A DNA stretch of 64,000 nt from Flavobacteriales bacterium (GCA_017303755.1 JAFLBS010000003.1:343808-407807); one strand, 5' to 3'; counted from the stretch's first letter, positions 44,500 through 55,075 are shown. Made by a program: numbers and translations. The notes: generated by a model from the letters alone, not told the origin.

Positions 44500-47400
44500 A
44501 ACCCAACCGTGTTTTTCTTCACCACTTGCTAATGTTAGTATGTAATAATAAGTGGAAGCTGGAAGAAATTCATTGTGCATGTTTTGTCCTCTCCAACCAT
44601 TGGAATAATTATATTCTTCATAAACTAATCGTCCCCAACGACTGTATACTTCAAATTTATCAATATCAAAGCCTGATAAGTCAAAACTGTCGTTACTACC
44701 ATCATTATTGGGTGTAATTATATTAGGAAAATCACATAATGCACTTTCAACATCAATGCTTTTTGTTTCAGAACAATTATCACTATTAGTTACTATAACC
44801 GAATACGTTCCGATTTGTTGATTGGTAATCACAATTTGGCCATCACTACTACTGAATGCACCTGGACCAGACCAAAGATAAGTCACAGAATTCGGATCAA
44901 ATGAATTTTCAACGGGTAGAATGCGTATTGTAAATTCTGTTCCATCACAAAATGATTCTAAAGTAAAATCGGGATTAGGATTGATTTGAACAGTAATCGA
45001 TGATGTTGTTTCACAGCCATTAAGAATGACTTTTACAGTATAGTCACCTTCATATGCTTCAACAGCATTTTCAATAGTTATGTTTTGGCTGTTGGATGAG
45101 AAATTGTTTGGACCTGTCCATTCAAAAACAGCATTGGGTTGGTCATCTGCTTGTAATTGTATTGTATCATTGTTGCAATACACTTGGTTTCCACTAATTA
45201 CTGGAACAGTTGGTCCTGCATTATAATTGATTATCACAGTCGATTCATCTTCTGTTCCACACAAACCATTTACTGTGTAATTAAAAACGTATTGTCCGTA
45301 ATTGGTTCCAGTTGGTGTCCAAGAATTCCCATTTAGCGTTCCGCTTGTAGTTACCTCTAGCCAAGTTCCAGTATCATCAAAAGTTCCGTTGAGTACATTA
45401 AATAAATTAATTGGTGCCGATGTTCCGCAGATTGTTAATACGCCGTCTTGACCTGCGTTGGGTGTGTCTACATCATTAACCACAAAAGAAATAATTTTAT
45501 CTATACAAGATAAAGTGGATGTTGAATAGATTCTAACATAATAGGTTCCGGGAGATGTAACTGTTGAAAATGGATTAAATGTCAAGCTATTTGTTGTACT
45601 TAAAATAGTAGAAGTATCTGTTCCTTTCCACCATTGATAACTTAGGTAGGAAATTGCGGGAACACTTAACTGTCCGATTTCACCTTCACATAAATTGCTT
45701 GGCACAATTTGAGGTTCTGGAAGCGTATTTAAATCAATTAATTTATTCAAAATATTACCACAAGAATCTAAAATTTGGAAATTATAAATTGCAGGCTCTA
45801 AACCCGTAAAAAGATTTGAATCTCCATTATTAATAAAAAACGGAACACCATCTTTTGAAGTGATTGTATACACAAAAGGAGCAACACCAGATGCAATTAT
45901 TGCCACTTCTAAACTTCCAGAATTACACGAAATAGTGTAACCCGAATCAATATTTAAAGTTCCCGTAAAATCGAATGTTTTAATCACATCAACACACGAT
46001 TGTGTCAAATAAAAACCATTTTGATAGATTCTATACACGATTAGGATTCGAAAAGTACCAGTAGTAGCAATGTTATAATTAATTGATGAATTAATAAGAG
46101 AATAAGAATTGGTAGCATTTGGAACCGAACTTTCAGGATAAGGAACTCCTGTCAAAGGATGAACCCATTGATTATTAACTGCATCAAATTTTTGCAACCA
46201 AAATGTTTGGCTAGGAGAAGCATTATTTACGTATTGTAAATCAATATCAAATGAACCACAATTTGGAATAATTGCCGAATTATCAGTTCCTGTAAAACCT
46301 GTTAAAAGTCTACTTACCGTTCGTTCGACACCACAATCATCTTTAGTATAAAAAGTGTAGTTACCTATTGGCAATGAATTCATACAAAAGAAACCGTTAC
46401 TTGCAATATTAAAAGAAACATCATAGGGCAATGGAAAAGGGAAACTAGCTGGTGCTGCAGTAATTACAAACTCAGTAAATGCTCCGTTTGGAGAAATAAA
46501 AGCCACAGAATCAAAATCTGGCCCACATCCTCTAGCTTGAAGAAAAACTAATGGTCCTTGGGATATTATTAACGGAACTACAGCAGTAACTTCTTTAACA
46601 TTTCCACATTCATCTGTAACAATTAAAGTGTATTCACCTGCTGGAAGGTTTTGAATCAAACATCCTGTATTATTTATTGTTGATGAGGCATCATAAGGTA
46701 GTGGAAAAGCAAAATTTGCAGGAGCTGCTGTAATAATTACTGATACAAATTGATCATCACTAATCAGTCTAATTGTTCCGAAATTCGTTGAACAACCTGC
46801 AAGGTTATTGGTTTCAACTTCAATTTCCAAGCCATATTCGGGTATTATAACTGGAATAGAATACGTATTTCCACAAATACCAATTCCTTGAAAAAGATAA
46901 TTCCCCGGAACCAGTAACAAAGAATAGTTATTATTTACTATATCTCCTGTTGCATTAAATGGAACTTGAATACCCGAAGAATCTGGAGCTTCAACTATTA
47001 TTACTGTGATGATATCTTCAATTATTATTTGATAATTTCCAGTACAAGGAATTTCTATTAAAAGATACTCAGTTCCTGGTTCCTCTATTTCAAATGTTTG
47101 TGCAATCGTGTTCCCACATGAATCTGTAATTTCTACAGTATATACTCCTATCGGCAGATTCTGTGAAGATGAAGAATAATTTATTGGAAAAGTCGTAAAC
47201 AATCCTGAAGTATTTGAATTAAAATCACCAGGATTAAAGCCTGCTGGTGCTTCAGTAAAATTTAATTGATACGGAGGCAACATATTGCAAATATCATCTA
47301 CAAGCAAATAGTTACTACAATTAAAACCAATTCCGCCCGACAAATTAAATATCGGTGGAGCAGCAATCACGTTTCCAAGAACTTCTGTTTCAAAATTGCA

Positions 47401-48246
47401 AGGTCCAGTAATAACAACATCGTAGCTATATTCTGGAGCATTATAAAATGGTATAGTATAGTTGGACAAAAATAATGAAGGACTTCCAGAAGTAATGGTT
47501 TCATTAATCACAATAGGAGTTCCGCCACCTGGAGGGTAAATTGTTATTTGAATTTGTAGTGGATAATGAATAGTATTTCCTGCCTGAGGAGTGATTTCAA
47601 GGGAAATATCTCTTGTTCCACAATCCACTAAAACACAGGTTTGAGAATCATTTTGGCCTACTTCGACAATTAAATCGGGTTCTTCTACCTCTTGGATGGT
47701 ATGAGTTTGAACCACACCATCTCCACAGGCATCATTTACTCTTATGTCATAAGTTCCAGCAACTAAATTTGAAAAAATGGCAGAAGTTTGTGGAGGAACA
47801 GTTATTGGACCAGCAATTATTTCAAATGTAACTGGAGTTCCATCCGTCACTTCAACCGTTATACTACCTGGCACAAAACAACTTGCTGGTTGACTGGATA
47901 AAGAAAAAACAAGAGGCACTCTTAAATCCAAAATTTCAATATCGACTTGTTGTGAATTACTTAAATTTTCTAGAGATTGTGTTGCAACTACCCTATAAAG
48001 TCCAGAACTCAATCCTGTCAAATTAACATCAGTGAGCACCGCTACAGGGTTTGTTAAATTAGGATGCAAGTAAACAGAATAAATAATCGTGGCACCCGAA
48101 GTTGTATTGGTCGTTATAAAATTCAGACTTCCATTTCCTGTACACGTTTCATCTGTTTTGGTAACTGACAGTGAAAAGTCAGTTAATTGCGCAAACGATA
48201 GTTGAGTAAAGAACAAAATGAACAATCCTAGAAAAAGTTTTTTCAT
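44485..48246 (-). CDS. T9SS type B surface protein (gliding-motility-associated C-terminal domain)
   Basis: The protein is 1253 residues from ATG 48246 (MKKLFLGLFILFFTQLSFAQ); the 48279 start adds an unlikely leader. Many repeats of about 100 residues have a pattern like GTYxVxVTDxCGN and recurring CGxxF pairs. Late PKD/Ig-like segments (WTGPNNFSSNSQNITI) follow. The end is the type B CTD (PNIITPNNDGSNDSFDLSGFD to GWVLVAR). Such cargo is exported by the T9SS and often bound to the surface via SprB/gliding-type systems. It is a clear paralog of the next gene upstream, with the same order of parts. Confidence 0.92.
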   Translation of the reverse strand: MKKLFLGLFILFFTQLSFAQLTDFSLSVTKTDETCTGNGSLNFITTNTTSGATIIYSVYLHPNLTNPVAVLTDVNLTGLSSGLYRVVATQSLENLSNSQQVDIEILDLRVPLVFSLSSQPASCFVPGSITVEVTDGTPVTFEIIAGPITVPPQTSAIFSNLVAGTYDIRVNDACGDGVVQTHTIQEVEEPDLIVEVGQNDSQTCVLVDCGTRDISLEITPQAGNTIHYPLQIQITIYPPGGGTPIVINETITSGSPSLFLSNYTIPFYNAPEYSYDVVITGPCNFETEVLGNVIAAPPIFNLSGGIGFNCSNYLLVDDICNMLPPYQLNFTEAPAGFNPGDFNSNTSGLFTTFPINYSSSSQNLPIGVYTVEITDSCGNTIAQTFEIEEPGTEYLLIEIPCTGNYQIIIEDIITVIIVEAPDSSGIQVPFNATGDIVNNNYSLLLVPGNYLFQGIGICGNTYSIPVIIPEYGLEIEVETNNLAGCSTNFGTIRLISDDQFVSVIITAAPANFAFPLPYDASSTINNTGCLIQNLPAGEYTLIVTDECGNVKEVTAVVPLIISQGPLVFLQARGCGPDFDSVAFISPNGAFTEFVITAAPASFPFPLPYDVSFNIASNGFFCMNSLPIGNYTFYTKDDCGVERTVSRLLTGFTGTDNSAIIPNCGSFDIDLQYVNNASPSQTFWLQKFDAVNNQWVHPLTGVPYPESSVPNATNSYSLINSSINYNIATTGTFRILIVYRIYQNGFYLTQSCVDVIKTFDFTGTLNIDSGYTISCNSGSLEVAIIASGVAPFVYTITSKDGVPFFINNGDSNLFTGLEPAIYNFQILDSCGNILNKLIDLNTLPEPQIVPSNLCEGEIGQLSVPAISYLSYQWWKGTDTSTILSTTNSLTFNPFSTVTSPGTYYVRIYSTSTLSCIDKIISFVVNDVDTPNAGQDGVLTICGTSAPINLFNVLNGTFDDTGTWLEVTTSGTLNGNSWTPTGTNYGQYVFNYTVNGLCGTEDESTVIINYNAGPTVPVISGNQVYCNNDTIQLQADDQPNAVFEWTGPNNFSSNSQNITIENAVEAYEGDYTVKVILNGCETTSSITVQINPNPDFTLESFCDGTEFTIRILPVENSFDPNSVTYLWSGPGAFSSSDGQIVITNQQIGTYSVIVTNSDNCSETKSIDVESALCDFPNIITPNNDGSNDSFDLSGFDIDKFEVYSRWGRLVYEEYNYSNGWRGQNMHNEFLPASTYYYILTLASGEEKHGWVLVAR

Positions 48247-48305
48247 ACAGACAACAAATAAGATTTCATAAATGTACAAAAAAACTTAATGTTCTGAAAA
48301 CTAAT

Positions 48306-51300
48306 TTACTTTACTCCAGCAATCAAAACCCAACCTGTTTTTGTTGTGTCATCTTTCAGTGTTATGACAAAGTAATAGGTTGATTCGGGTAGTAATCCGT
48401 CGTTATTATTTTGACCGTACCAATCTTTCAAATAGTTTTCTTTTTCATACACTTTTCTTCCGTAACGATTGTATATTTCTAATTTAGCTACATCAAGTCC
48501 CGATAAATCAAAAGTATCATTAAATCCATCATTATTGGGAGTAATTACATTGGGGATTTCGCAATAGGTTCCCAAAATGGATATTGTTTTCGAATCCAAA
48601 CAACCACTATCACTAATTACTTCTAGAGCATAATCACCAGCTTCATTTCCCGTAATATCTATTGGATTCCCAGTTTCATTAAATCCGTTTGGCCCAGTCC
48701 AATTAAACGTTGCTAAAGTCACATCAAAAGAATCATTCACCACTGTAGCAGTCAATAAAAAACGTGATCCAACACAGGCCTTTTCAAGTTCAAACTCGGG
48801 CAACGGATTCACAATCACTTCTGTAGATGAAGTTCCCGATTCACAACCATTGACTATTGCTTTAACAGTGTAAATTCCGTTTACAGCAGAAGAAATAGAA
48901 CTAATTTGTGGATTTTGTTGAGTTGAAGAAAAATTGTTTGGCCCTGACCAACTGTAACTTGCATTCGGAATCGTGGATGCATATAAATTCAGCTCTTGTC
49001 CATCACACAAAACAGGATCAACTGAAGCAACTGGAACATCAGGAATGGATTTTATTTCGATGGTTATAAGTGCTTCATCAAACAAATCGCAGTTACCATC
49101 AACTCTGTATTTAAATTGGTAAACACCTGGTAAAACCATTGAAGAATCCCAGTAAAAATCACTTAGCATGCCGCTTGAAGTCACTTCTTGCCAAGTTCCA
49201 TCTGTGGTAAAATTCCCTTGAAGTAAAGAAAATAAATCGATTATTTCTTGATTTCCACAATACGAAAGTGATGCATCGCTTCCGGCTTGCGGATTAAATC
49301 CTTCCGAACTAATTGTGAAACTTAGCACTGAATTCAAACACGAATTAGAATTACCATTATAAACCGTACTTACATAATACGTTCCAGCATCCGTTAAAGC
49401 ATTAAACGGATTAAAAACTAACGAATTTGAAGTGCTTAAAATAGTTGTTGTATTGTTTCCTTTCCACCATTGGTATTCTAAAAAATCAAAATTCGGAACA
49501 CTTAAAGACACAGGTTGACCTTGACAAATTGTGGAAGGAGTAATTTCGAGCGGATTTGGAATATTGACTTCAAATGAATTATTTAAAATATTACCACAAA
49601 CGTCTTCTACTTGAAAATTATAAACCGCTGCGGCAAGTCCGGTAAACAAATTAGACGTTCCGTTTTGCACCACAAATGGTTGCCCGTTTTTGGTAGTAAT
49701 TCGGTACACTAAAGGTCCGAGTCCAACTGCATTTACAACAACTTCAAAAGTAGTATTACATGAAATACTATAAATATCAATAATGTCGGGTTGACCATCG
49801 TATTCAAATTCGTGAAGCACTTGCAAACAATCTTGAGGAAGACTTATACCCGTTTCAAATTGCTGATGCCTTTTTATTACTCTAAACTGACCAGTAAAAG
49901 TTAAATTATAAGTAGTCGCATTATTGGTCAACAAATAGGAATTCAATGGAGTTGGATTGTCTCCATTGGCAAACAAAACTCCAGTTCCAGGATGTCCCCA
50001 AGAATTGGATAAAGGGTAAAATTTTTGCAACCAAAAAGTATTTAAACTAGTTGAATTATCAGAGTATTGAACTTGTACATCAAATGAACCGCAGTTGGGC
50101 GTTTCTTCAATATGAATGGTCTCCTGATAATCAGGAATAGCAATTGTGATTGTACTTGGAGCATCACAGGCATTGGTTACTATAAAAACATAATTCCCTG
50201 AAGGCAAATTATTCAATGTAAATTGATTGTTAGAAATGATTAATGATGTAAAGTTTTGAGGAAGAGTTCCAACATAATTATTAGGAGCAGCAATGAGTTG
50301 CACCGAATTCATCTGACCCGCACCAATAATTTTCAAACTTCCTTTATCATTGATGCAACTTTTCAATACTTCAAAAGTAGGTGGGAGATTCACAGGACTT
50401 ATTGTTGCTGTAATTGTAGACGAATTCAAACAAACATCTACCACATCGAAAACATACGTCCCAGCTGGTAAATCTTCTAATACAGCAATATTGGCATTAT
50501 TAATTGTTGCTGTAAAATCATACGGAAGAATTCCAACATAACTTGGCGGAGCCGAAACCAATACTATTTGAGTGACATTATAAAATGCTAGCGAACCTTG
50601 ATTACAGGTCAATCCGTACACAAAAGAATACGGCGGAAAATCTTGCGCTTGAATTTGAACAGTATAGGTACCTTGTCCACCACACAAACCTGTTGCATTA
50701 AAAACATAAGTTCCAACGGGTAACGGTTGACTAGCATAACCACCAGAAACAATTTGTGCTGTTAAATTTTCGGGTAACGCATTTGGATATCCTGAAGGTG
50801 CTGAAATTAGTTGCAAAGCACTCACATTACTGAACTTTATGATTTTTGTCGAACAACTGACATTCAAAAGAGTATAAAATACATTTGTTGATAAATTATT
50901 AATTGTACCATTTAATGTATAGGATATTCCGCAACCGTCAACAATTGTAAAGGAATAATTATACGGTTGTTGCTGATATAATGGAATCGTAGTTGCAAAC
51001 TGATTCCCCGAATTCAAGGTTGAATTGGTTACTACAGTTCCTCCTGTTGGCGGATACACAGTCGTTTGAATTTGCAATGGATATTTAATAATTCCTGTAG
51101 CAGAAACTAAGGCAAGACCAAACCCAACCGTTACGTTTGTACATCCTGAAGCAGCTGGTGTTGTCAAGGTAAATTGTAGTGCTGGACTCGCGCTTTGAAC
51201 CGTATGCGTTTGAACGACTCCTTCTTCACAAGCGTCAAAAGCACGAACTTGGTAGGTTCCTGCAGGTAAACCTGTAAAAACATTTGAAGGTTGTAATGGT

Positions 51301-51752
51301 CGTATTTCCGGACCTGAGAATAGTTCAAATTGAATAGCATCTCCTGTTATTTCCGTTACCGTAATCACTCCATCTGAACCACAAATTTCCTTTTGACTCG
51401 TGACTTGATATGTCAAATTGACCACATCATCTTCAATAATTGCATCTTGAAATTGGGTTCCACTTTGGTTACCCAAACTTTGAGTAGCAACCACACGATA
51501 AGTCCCAGCGCCTAAACCCGATAACGAATTAGCACTGAGCACTGAAATTGGAGTTGTAAGATTAGGAAAAAGATAAATCGAATAAACAATAGTTGAACCT
51601 GGAACTGTATTAGTCACATTAAAATTCAACTCACCATTGTTTGGGCAAGTTTCGTTTATTGCAGTAACATTCAGAGTAAAATTTGACAATTGTGAATACC
51701 CTAAATGGAAGAACAACAACAAAACCAAAACCAATTTTAGTTTTATTTTCAT
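48306..51752 (-). CDS. T9SS type B surface protein, paralog of its neighbour
   Basis: The 1148-residue protein has a signal peptide (MKIKLKLVLVLLLFFHLGYSQ), repeats with GTYxVRxxDxCExG cores, Ig-like WSGPNNFSSTQQNPQI segments and a type B CTD (PNVITPNNDGFNDTFDLSGLD to GWVLIAG). Compared with the downstream gene it has one fewer repeat but the same N-terminal block (NxTxxNExCxxNGELNF). The gap to the paralog is 59 bp with no terminator seen, so they may share a transcript. Likely an adhesin or surface-layer protein. Confidence 0.92.
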   Translation of the reverse strand: MKIKLKLVLVLLLFFHLGYSQLSNFTLNVTAINETCPNNGELNFNVTNTVPGSTIVYSIYLFPNLTTPISVLSANSLSGLGAGTYRVVATQSLGNQSGTQFQDAIIEDDVVNLTYQVTSQKEICGSDGVITVTEITGDAIQFELFSGPEIRPLQPSNVFTGLPAGTYQVRAFDACEEGVVQTHTVQSASPALQFTLTTPAASGCTNVTVGFGLALVSATGIIKYPLQIQTTVYPPTGGTVVTNSTLNSGNQFATTIPLYQQQPYNYSFTIVDGCGISYTLNGTINNLSTNVFYTLLNVSCSTKIIKFSNVSALQLISAPSGYPNALPENLTAQIVSGGYASQPLPVGTYVFNATGLCGGQGTYTVQIQAQDFPPYSFVYGLTCNQGSLAFYNVTQIVLVSAPPSYVGILPYDFTATINNANIAVLEDLPAGTYVFDVVDVCLNSSTITATISPVNLPPTFEVLKSCINDKGSLKIIGAGQMNSVQLIAAPNNYVGTLPQNFTSLIISNNQFTLNNLPSGNYVFIVTNACDAPSTITIAIPDYQETIHIEETPNCGSFDVQVQYSDNSTSLNTFWLQKFYPLSNSWGHPGTGVLFANGDNPTPLNSYLLTNNATTYNLTFTGQFRVIKRHQQFETGISLPQDCLQVLHEFEYDGQPDIIDIYSISCNTTFEVVVNAVGLGPLVYRITTKNGQPFVVQNGTSNLFTGLAAAVYNFQVEDVCGNILNNSFEVNIPNPLEITPSTICQGQPVSLSVPNFDFLEYQWWKGNNTTTILSTSNSLVFNPFNALTDAGTYYVSTVYNGNSNSCLNSVLSFTISSEGFNPQAGSDASLSYCGNQEIIDLFSLLQGNFTTDGTWQEVTSSGMLSDFYWDSSMVLPGVYQFKYRVDGNCDLFDEALITIEIKSIPDVPVASVDPVLCDGQELNLYASTIPNASYSWSGPNNFSSTQQNPQISSISSAVNGIYTVKAIVNGCESGTSSTEVIVNPLPEFELEKACVGSRFLLTATVVNDSFDVTLATFNWTGPNGFNETGNPIDITGNEAGDYALEVISDSGCLDSKTISILGTYCEIPNVITPNNDGFNDTFDLSGLDVAKLEIYNRYGRKVYEKENYLKDWYGQNNNDGLLPESTYYFVITLKDDTTKTGWVLIAGVK

Positions 51753-51822
51753 AGCAGCATTTTTACTATTTCATAGCAATGAAATCAAATAGTACTGTGA
51801 AGATAATTATTTTTTTTGGAAA

Positions 51823-52884
51823 CTACAGATTATTTGCCAAAGAAGTGATTCGTTTGATGTCTTGTTCTTTACTTTTTGGATAAATTAGTAAGACTCCTTC
51901 TTTGTCAACGATAATGTAATCGTGCAAACCATCAATTACAATAATCTTATCGGCATCGGAACGCACAATGTTGTTGGAGGCATTTTCTAAAATAACTTTT
52001 GCATTGATAACACCGTTGTTGTTTTCGTCCTTTTCAATTTTATCGTGCAATTGTCCCCAAGTTCCAAGGTCATTCCAATCAAAAGTGGCAGGCAAAACAT
52101 ATACATTGGTTGCTTTTTCCATCACAGCATAATCGATAGAGATGTTTTCTGCTTTATCATAATTATCAGTGATGAATTGCTTTTCAGAATCCGTATTGTA
52201 GGCTTCGTAACCTTGAAAGAACAAAGCATTCATTTGAGGTTGGAATTTTTCAAATGCTTCCGTAATTGCTTTTGCACTCCAGATGAAAATTCCGCCATTC
52301 CATAAAAAATTTCCTGCTTCTAAAAACGATTTTGCTGTTTCGTAATTGGGTTTTTCACGAAATTGATTTACTTTTTTTATCGCATTAGCATCGGCTTTAT
52401 CATATTCAATATAACCAAAACCTGTATTCGGAAATGTAGGTTGGATTCCTAAGGTCATCAATGCATTTTCAGTAGCGCAATAATCAAAACACGATTTTAA
52501 ATTTTCAGCAAATGCCACTTCATCTTCAATCCAGTGATCGCTTGGAGCAACAACCATAACAGCATCGGGATTTTGCTTTTGAATTTTCAAAGACGCGTAT
52601 AAAATACACGGAGCTGTATTGCGCATGGCTGGCTCTAATAGCACTTGCTCAGGTTTTAATAAAGGTAATTGTTCTAAAACGATGTTGTTGTAACGCTCAT
52701 TAGTTAACACTAAGATATTTTCAGCTGGAACTAATTTTGACAAACGACTGAACGTTTTTTGTATCAACGTACTTCCCGCTCCTAACATATCGTGGAATTG
52801 CTTCGGAAATTCGGTAGTTGAAACAGGCCAAAAGCGAGAACCAACTCCACCAGCCATTATAATTGCGTAATAATTTTTGTTCAT
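51823..52884 (-). CDS. Mannose-1-phosphate guanylyltransferase
   Basis: The protein is 353 residues from ATG 52884 (MNKNYYAIIMAGGVGSRFWP). The 52998 frame adds an unlikely leader through the promoter region (TATATTTG on the minus strand, 52953-52960). The nucleotidyltransferase pattern GGVGSRFWPVSTTEFPKQF and LEPAMRNTAP, APSDHWI and GFGYIEY support a GDP-mannose-forming enzyme of the ManC/CpsB type without the isomerase domain. GDP-mannose feeds surface glycans. Confidence 0.92.
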   Translation of the reverse strand: MNKNYYAIIMAGGVGSRFWPVSTTEFPKQFHDMLGAGSTLIQKTFSRLSKLVPAENILVLTNERYNNIVLEQLPLLKPEQVLLEPAMRNTAPCILYASLKIQKQNPDAVMVVAPSDHWIEDEVAFAENLKSCFDYCATENALMTLGIQPTFPNTGFGYIEYDKADANAIKKVNQFREKPNYETAKSFLEAGNFLWNGGIFIWSAKAITEAFEKFQPQMNALFFQGYEAYNTDSEKQFITDNYDKAENISIDYAVMEKATNVYVLPATFDWNDLGTWGQLHDKIEKDENNNGVINAKVILENASNNIVRSDADKIIVIDGLHDYIIVDKEGVLLIYPKSKEQDIKRITSLANNL

Positions 52885-52952
52885 TTTTAGTTGCTGAGTT
52901 ACTAAGTCCCAATAGCTATCGGGAGAGTTACTTCGTTTTTTTATTAGTGATG

Positions 52953-52960
52953 CAAATATA
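52953..52960 (-). promoter_or_regulatory. Possible -7 box (TATATTTG) of the guanylyltransferase gene
   Basis: TATATTTG on the minus strand matches TAnnTTTG and lies within the over-long open frame, supporting the shorter protein start at 52884. No properly spaced TTG was found. Confidence 0.4.
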
Positions 52961-53011
52961 TTTATAATTCGCCGTAATCCATTGAAGAACCCAAACAATT
53001 AACTTTCCTTT

Positions 53012-53614
53012 TTATCCTGGAATTATCTCCACCTCAGCATTTGCATTGAACAAATACACCTTACCTGTTTTGATTTCTAAACACTCGTAGCGTTTTACTC
53101 GAAGTCCTTTTTTCTGAAAAACACGTCCGTTTTTAATTCGGAATAAGCTACCACTTGGCACTTCGTGTATGAAATGGATATCGGTTTTTCGCTCGTCAAA
53201 TTGTTTTAAGGCAAAAGCCAATCGCGCATCAGTATCGCTACTGGCGGTTGGATTTCGGAAATGATTGGCTACTAATGGCAAAACCGAATGCGGAAAAATC
53301 TCAGGTCGAATGAACGGAATCATCAAGCGTTGAAACGTCATTTTCCATTCGTTCCCATGAGGTTTGATGAAACGACCGTGTTTTTCGTAAGCAACCAAAT
53401 GAGCAATTTCATGAACCAAAGTAATCAGAAATCGGTATTTATTTAAATTGGCGTTGACCGTGATTTCGTGTTTCCCATTCAATGCTCTTCGATAATCACC
53501 ATGCCGTGTTTGACGTTCGTTGACAATCTTCAAATGCACTGAATTGGTTTTGATGAGTTCAAAACAAGAATGAACAGCGTGTTCGGGTAAATATTTGATT
53601 AAAACCTCACTCAA
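53012..53614 (-). CDS. SprT-like zinc metalloprotein
   Basis: The 200-residue protein has the SprT zinc motif H68-E-I-A-H72, and a third ligand H86 in KPHGNEW. It begins with TTG at 53614, 2 bp after the stop of the SDR gene; no in-frame ATG gives a full domain, so a TTG start is likely. SprT-family proteins process DNA-protein crosslinks in other organisms; bacterial members are mostly uncharacterised. It is probably cotranslated with the SDR gene. Confidence 0.85.
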   Translation of the reverse strand: MSEVLIKYLPEHAVHSCFELIKTNSVHLKIVNERQTRHGDYRRALNGKHEITVNANLNKYRFLITLVHEIAHLVAYEKHGRFIKPHGNEWKMTFQRLMIPFIRPEIFPHSVLPLVANHFRNPTASSDTDARLAFALKQFDERKTDIHFIHEVPSGSLFRIKNGRVFQKKGLRVKRYECLEIKTGKVYLFNANAEVEIIPG

Positions 53615-53616
53615 AA

Positions 53617-54294
53617 CTATGGCGTTGTAGAAGAAACTTGCAGAATTTTTCCGTTGTAAAACTGATTTCCTGTCAAGGCAAAATTGAAAATATAATCGGC
53701 CATTGCTGCTGCGGAAATTGGTGCTTCGTAACCCGGAAACGCTTCTTGTAGCATTTCGGTTTGAACTGCGCCTAACGCCAAAACGTTGAACGCAATTCCT
53801 TGTTCTTTATATTCTTCTGCCAGCAATTCGGACAAGGTAATTAATGCTCCTTTACTGGAACTGTAAGCTGAAAGTCCGGCGAATTTCATACTTCCTTGAA
53901 TGCCACCCATCGAACTGATCGAAACTACATGACTGCCTTTTGATAGAAACGGGATACACATTTTGGTCAATTCGGCTACGGCAAAAACATTTACTTTATA
54001 AATATTTTGAAATTCTTCTGACGTGATTTGTGTAAACGGTTTATGCAATAAACTTCCGGCATTGTGAATCAAAACATCCACTTTTTTCCAGGTTTGAGCA
54101 ATGAAATTTTCTACCTGAACTAGTTCGTCTGGATTCGAAATATCAATTGCCAAACATGTTATATTTGGATTCTCAATTAATTCTTGAGGCATTTTTCTGG
54201 AAATAGCAAGAACCTGATGACCTGCTTTAGCAAATTGTAACGCTAATTCATAGCCAATTCCGCGTGAAGTTCCTGTGATGATGATGTTTTTCAT
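53617..54294 (-). CDS. Short-chain dehydrogenase/reductase
   Basis: The 225-residue Rossmann protein has cofactor motif TGTSRGIG (7-14), structural NAG in LIHNAGSLL and catalytic Ser with YSSSK (SAYSSSKGALITLSELLAEE). It is an NAD(P)H-dependent oxidoreductase of unknown substrate. It lies between a LysE-like transporter gene and the SprT gene on the same strand. Confidence 0.92.
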   Translation of the reverse strand: MKNIIITGTSRGIGYELALQFAKAGHQVLAISRKMPQELIENPNITCLAIDISNPDELVQVENFIAQTWKKVDVLIHNAGSLLHKPFTQITSEEFQNIYKVNVFAVAELTKMCIPFLSKGSHVVSISSMGGIQGSMKFAGLSAYSSSKGALITLSELLAEEYKEQGIAFNVLALGAVQTEMLQEAFPGYEAPISAAAMADYIFNFALTGNQFYNGKILQVSSTTP

Positions 54295-54327
54295 ATAACT
54301 TGTTTCTTGTGATAAAGATAGGAAATA

Positions 54328-54966
54328 TTACTTTTTGTATTTCCGATAAAAAGAAAAACCCTGAAACAATCCCAATCCAACAAATACCAATGGAATGATG
54401 ATTTTCATTAAGTATTTGGCTAGAAAGTCCGTTTGATTGGTAACATAATCCAAAGAAAGAATTAGCGCTAACATTCCGGCAAACGTTCCGATTAATGTAC
54501 CTATAACGTAAAAATACTTTTTTGATTTTGAAATTTCGATGTACTTTCCGTTGAGTAAATACAAATTCCAACCCGTCCAAAACGGAATCTGAATAAAATT
54601 AAGGCAACTCAAAATGACACCAACTACATAAGGTGAATAATTGATGTATTTTTCTAAAACTGAAGTTTCTGTTGTTTCTTTTGATGCGCTCGAATAGAAA
54701 ATATACGCTAATAAAAACATGAAAATTACTGAAAATCCTTCGATGAATTGAATGAGTTTTTTGTTGTTTATTAATTGATTAGCAAAAATTAGCGTCAAAT
54801 AAATCACAACACATTCGATGGAAATCACTCCCAATAAATAGAAAATCGTCTCATTCAAACCCAATTGTTTGAACACTTCATAACCTACAATATTCAAATA
54901 TCCCAAAGGTATCGAACCAATGAAGCTGACTAAAAATCCAACGAATATGTTTTTTATTTTTACCAT
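54328..54966 (-). CDS. LysE-like multipass membrane protein
   Basis: The 212-residue protein has about six hydrophobic segments. The first helix (IFVGFLVSFIGSIPLGYLNIVGYEVF) resembles the PGP-type start of LysE/RhtB exporters but with IPLGYLN in place of PGP. It could be an amino acid or small-metabolite exporter; the substrate is unknown. A dispersed palindrome lies just upstream. Confidence 0.75.
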   Translation of the reverse strand: MVKIKNIFVGFLVSFIGSIPLGYLNIVGYEVFKQLGLNETIFYLLGVISIECVVIYLTLIFANQLINNKKLIQFIEGFSVIFMFLLAYIFYSSASKETTETSVLEKYINYSPYVVGVILSCLNFIQIPFWTGWNLYLLNGKYIEISKSKKYFYVIGTLIGTFAGMLALILSLDYVTNQTDFLAKYLMKIIIPLVFVGLGLFQGFSFYRKYKK

Positions 54967-54986
54967 AAAAAAATGAAGCCTAAGTT

Positions 54987-55057
54987 GTCATTTCGACCTT
55001 TGAGAGAAATCGCATCAAGTGATTCATATTATGTGATTTCTCCTTCGTCGAAATGAC
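54987..55057. repeat. Dispersed palindrome (GTCATTTCGACGAAGGAG family), copy 2
   Basis: Arms GTCATTTCGACC... and ...CTTCGTCGAAATGAC pair over the stem ends. The right arm is the same as in the copy at 166-230. It lies in the 109-bp gap between the ATP-grasp gene and the LysE-like gene. Confidence 0.75.
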
Positions 55058-55075
55058 AAAAACGATACAAATTAT

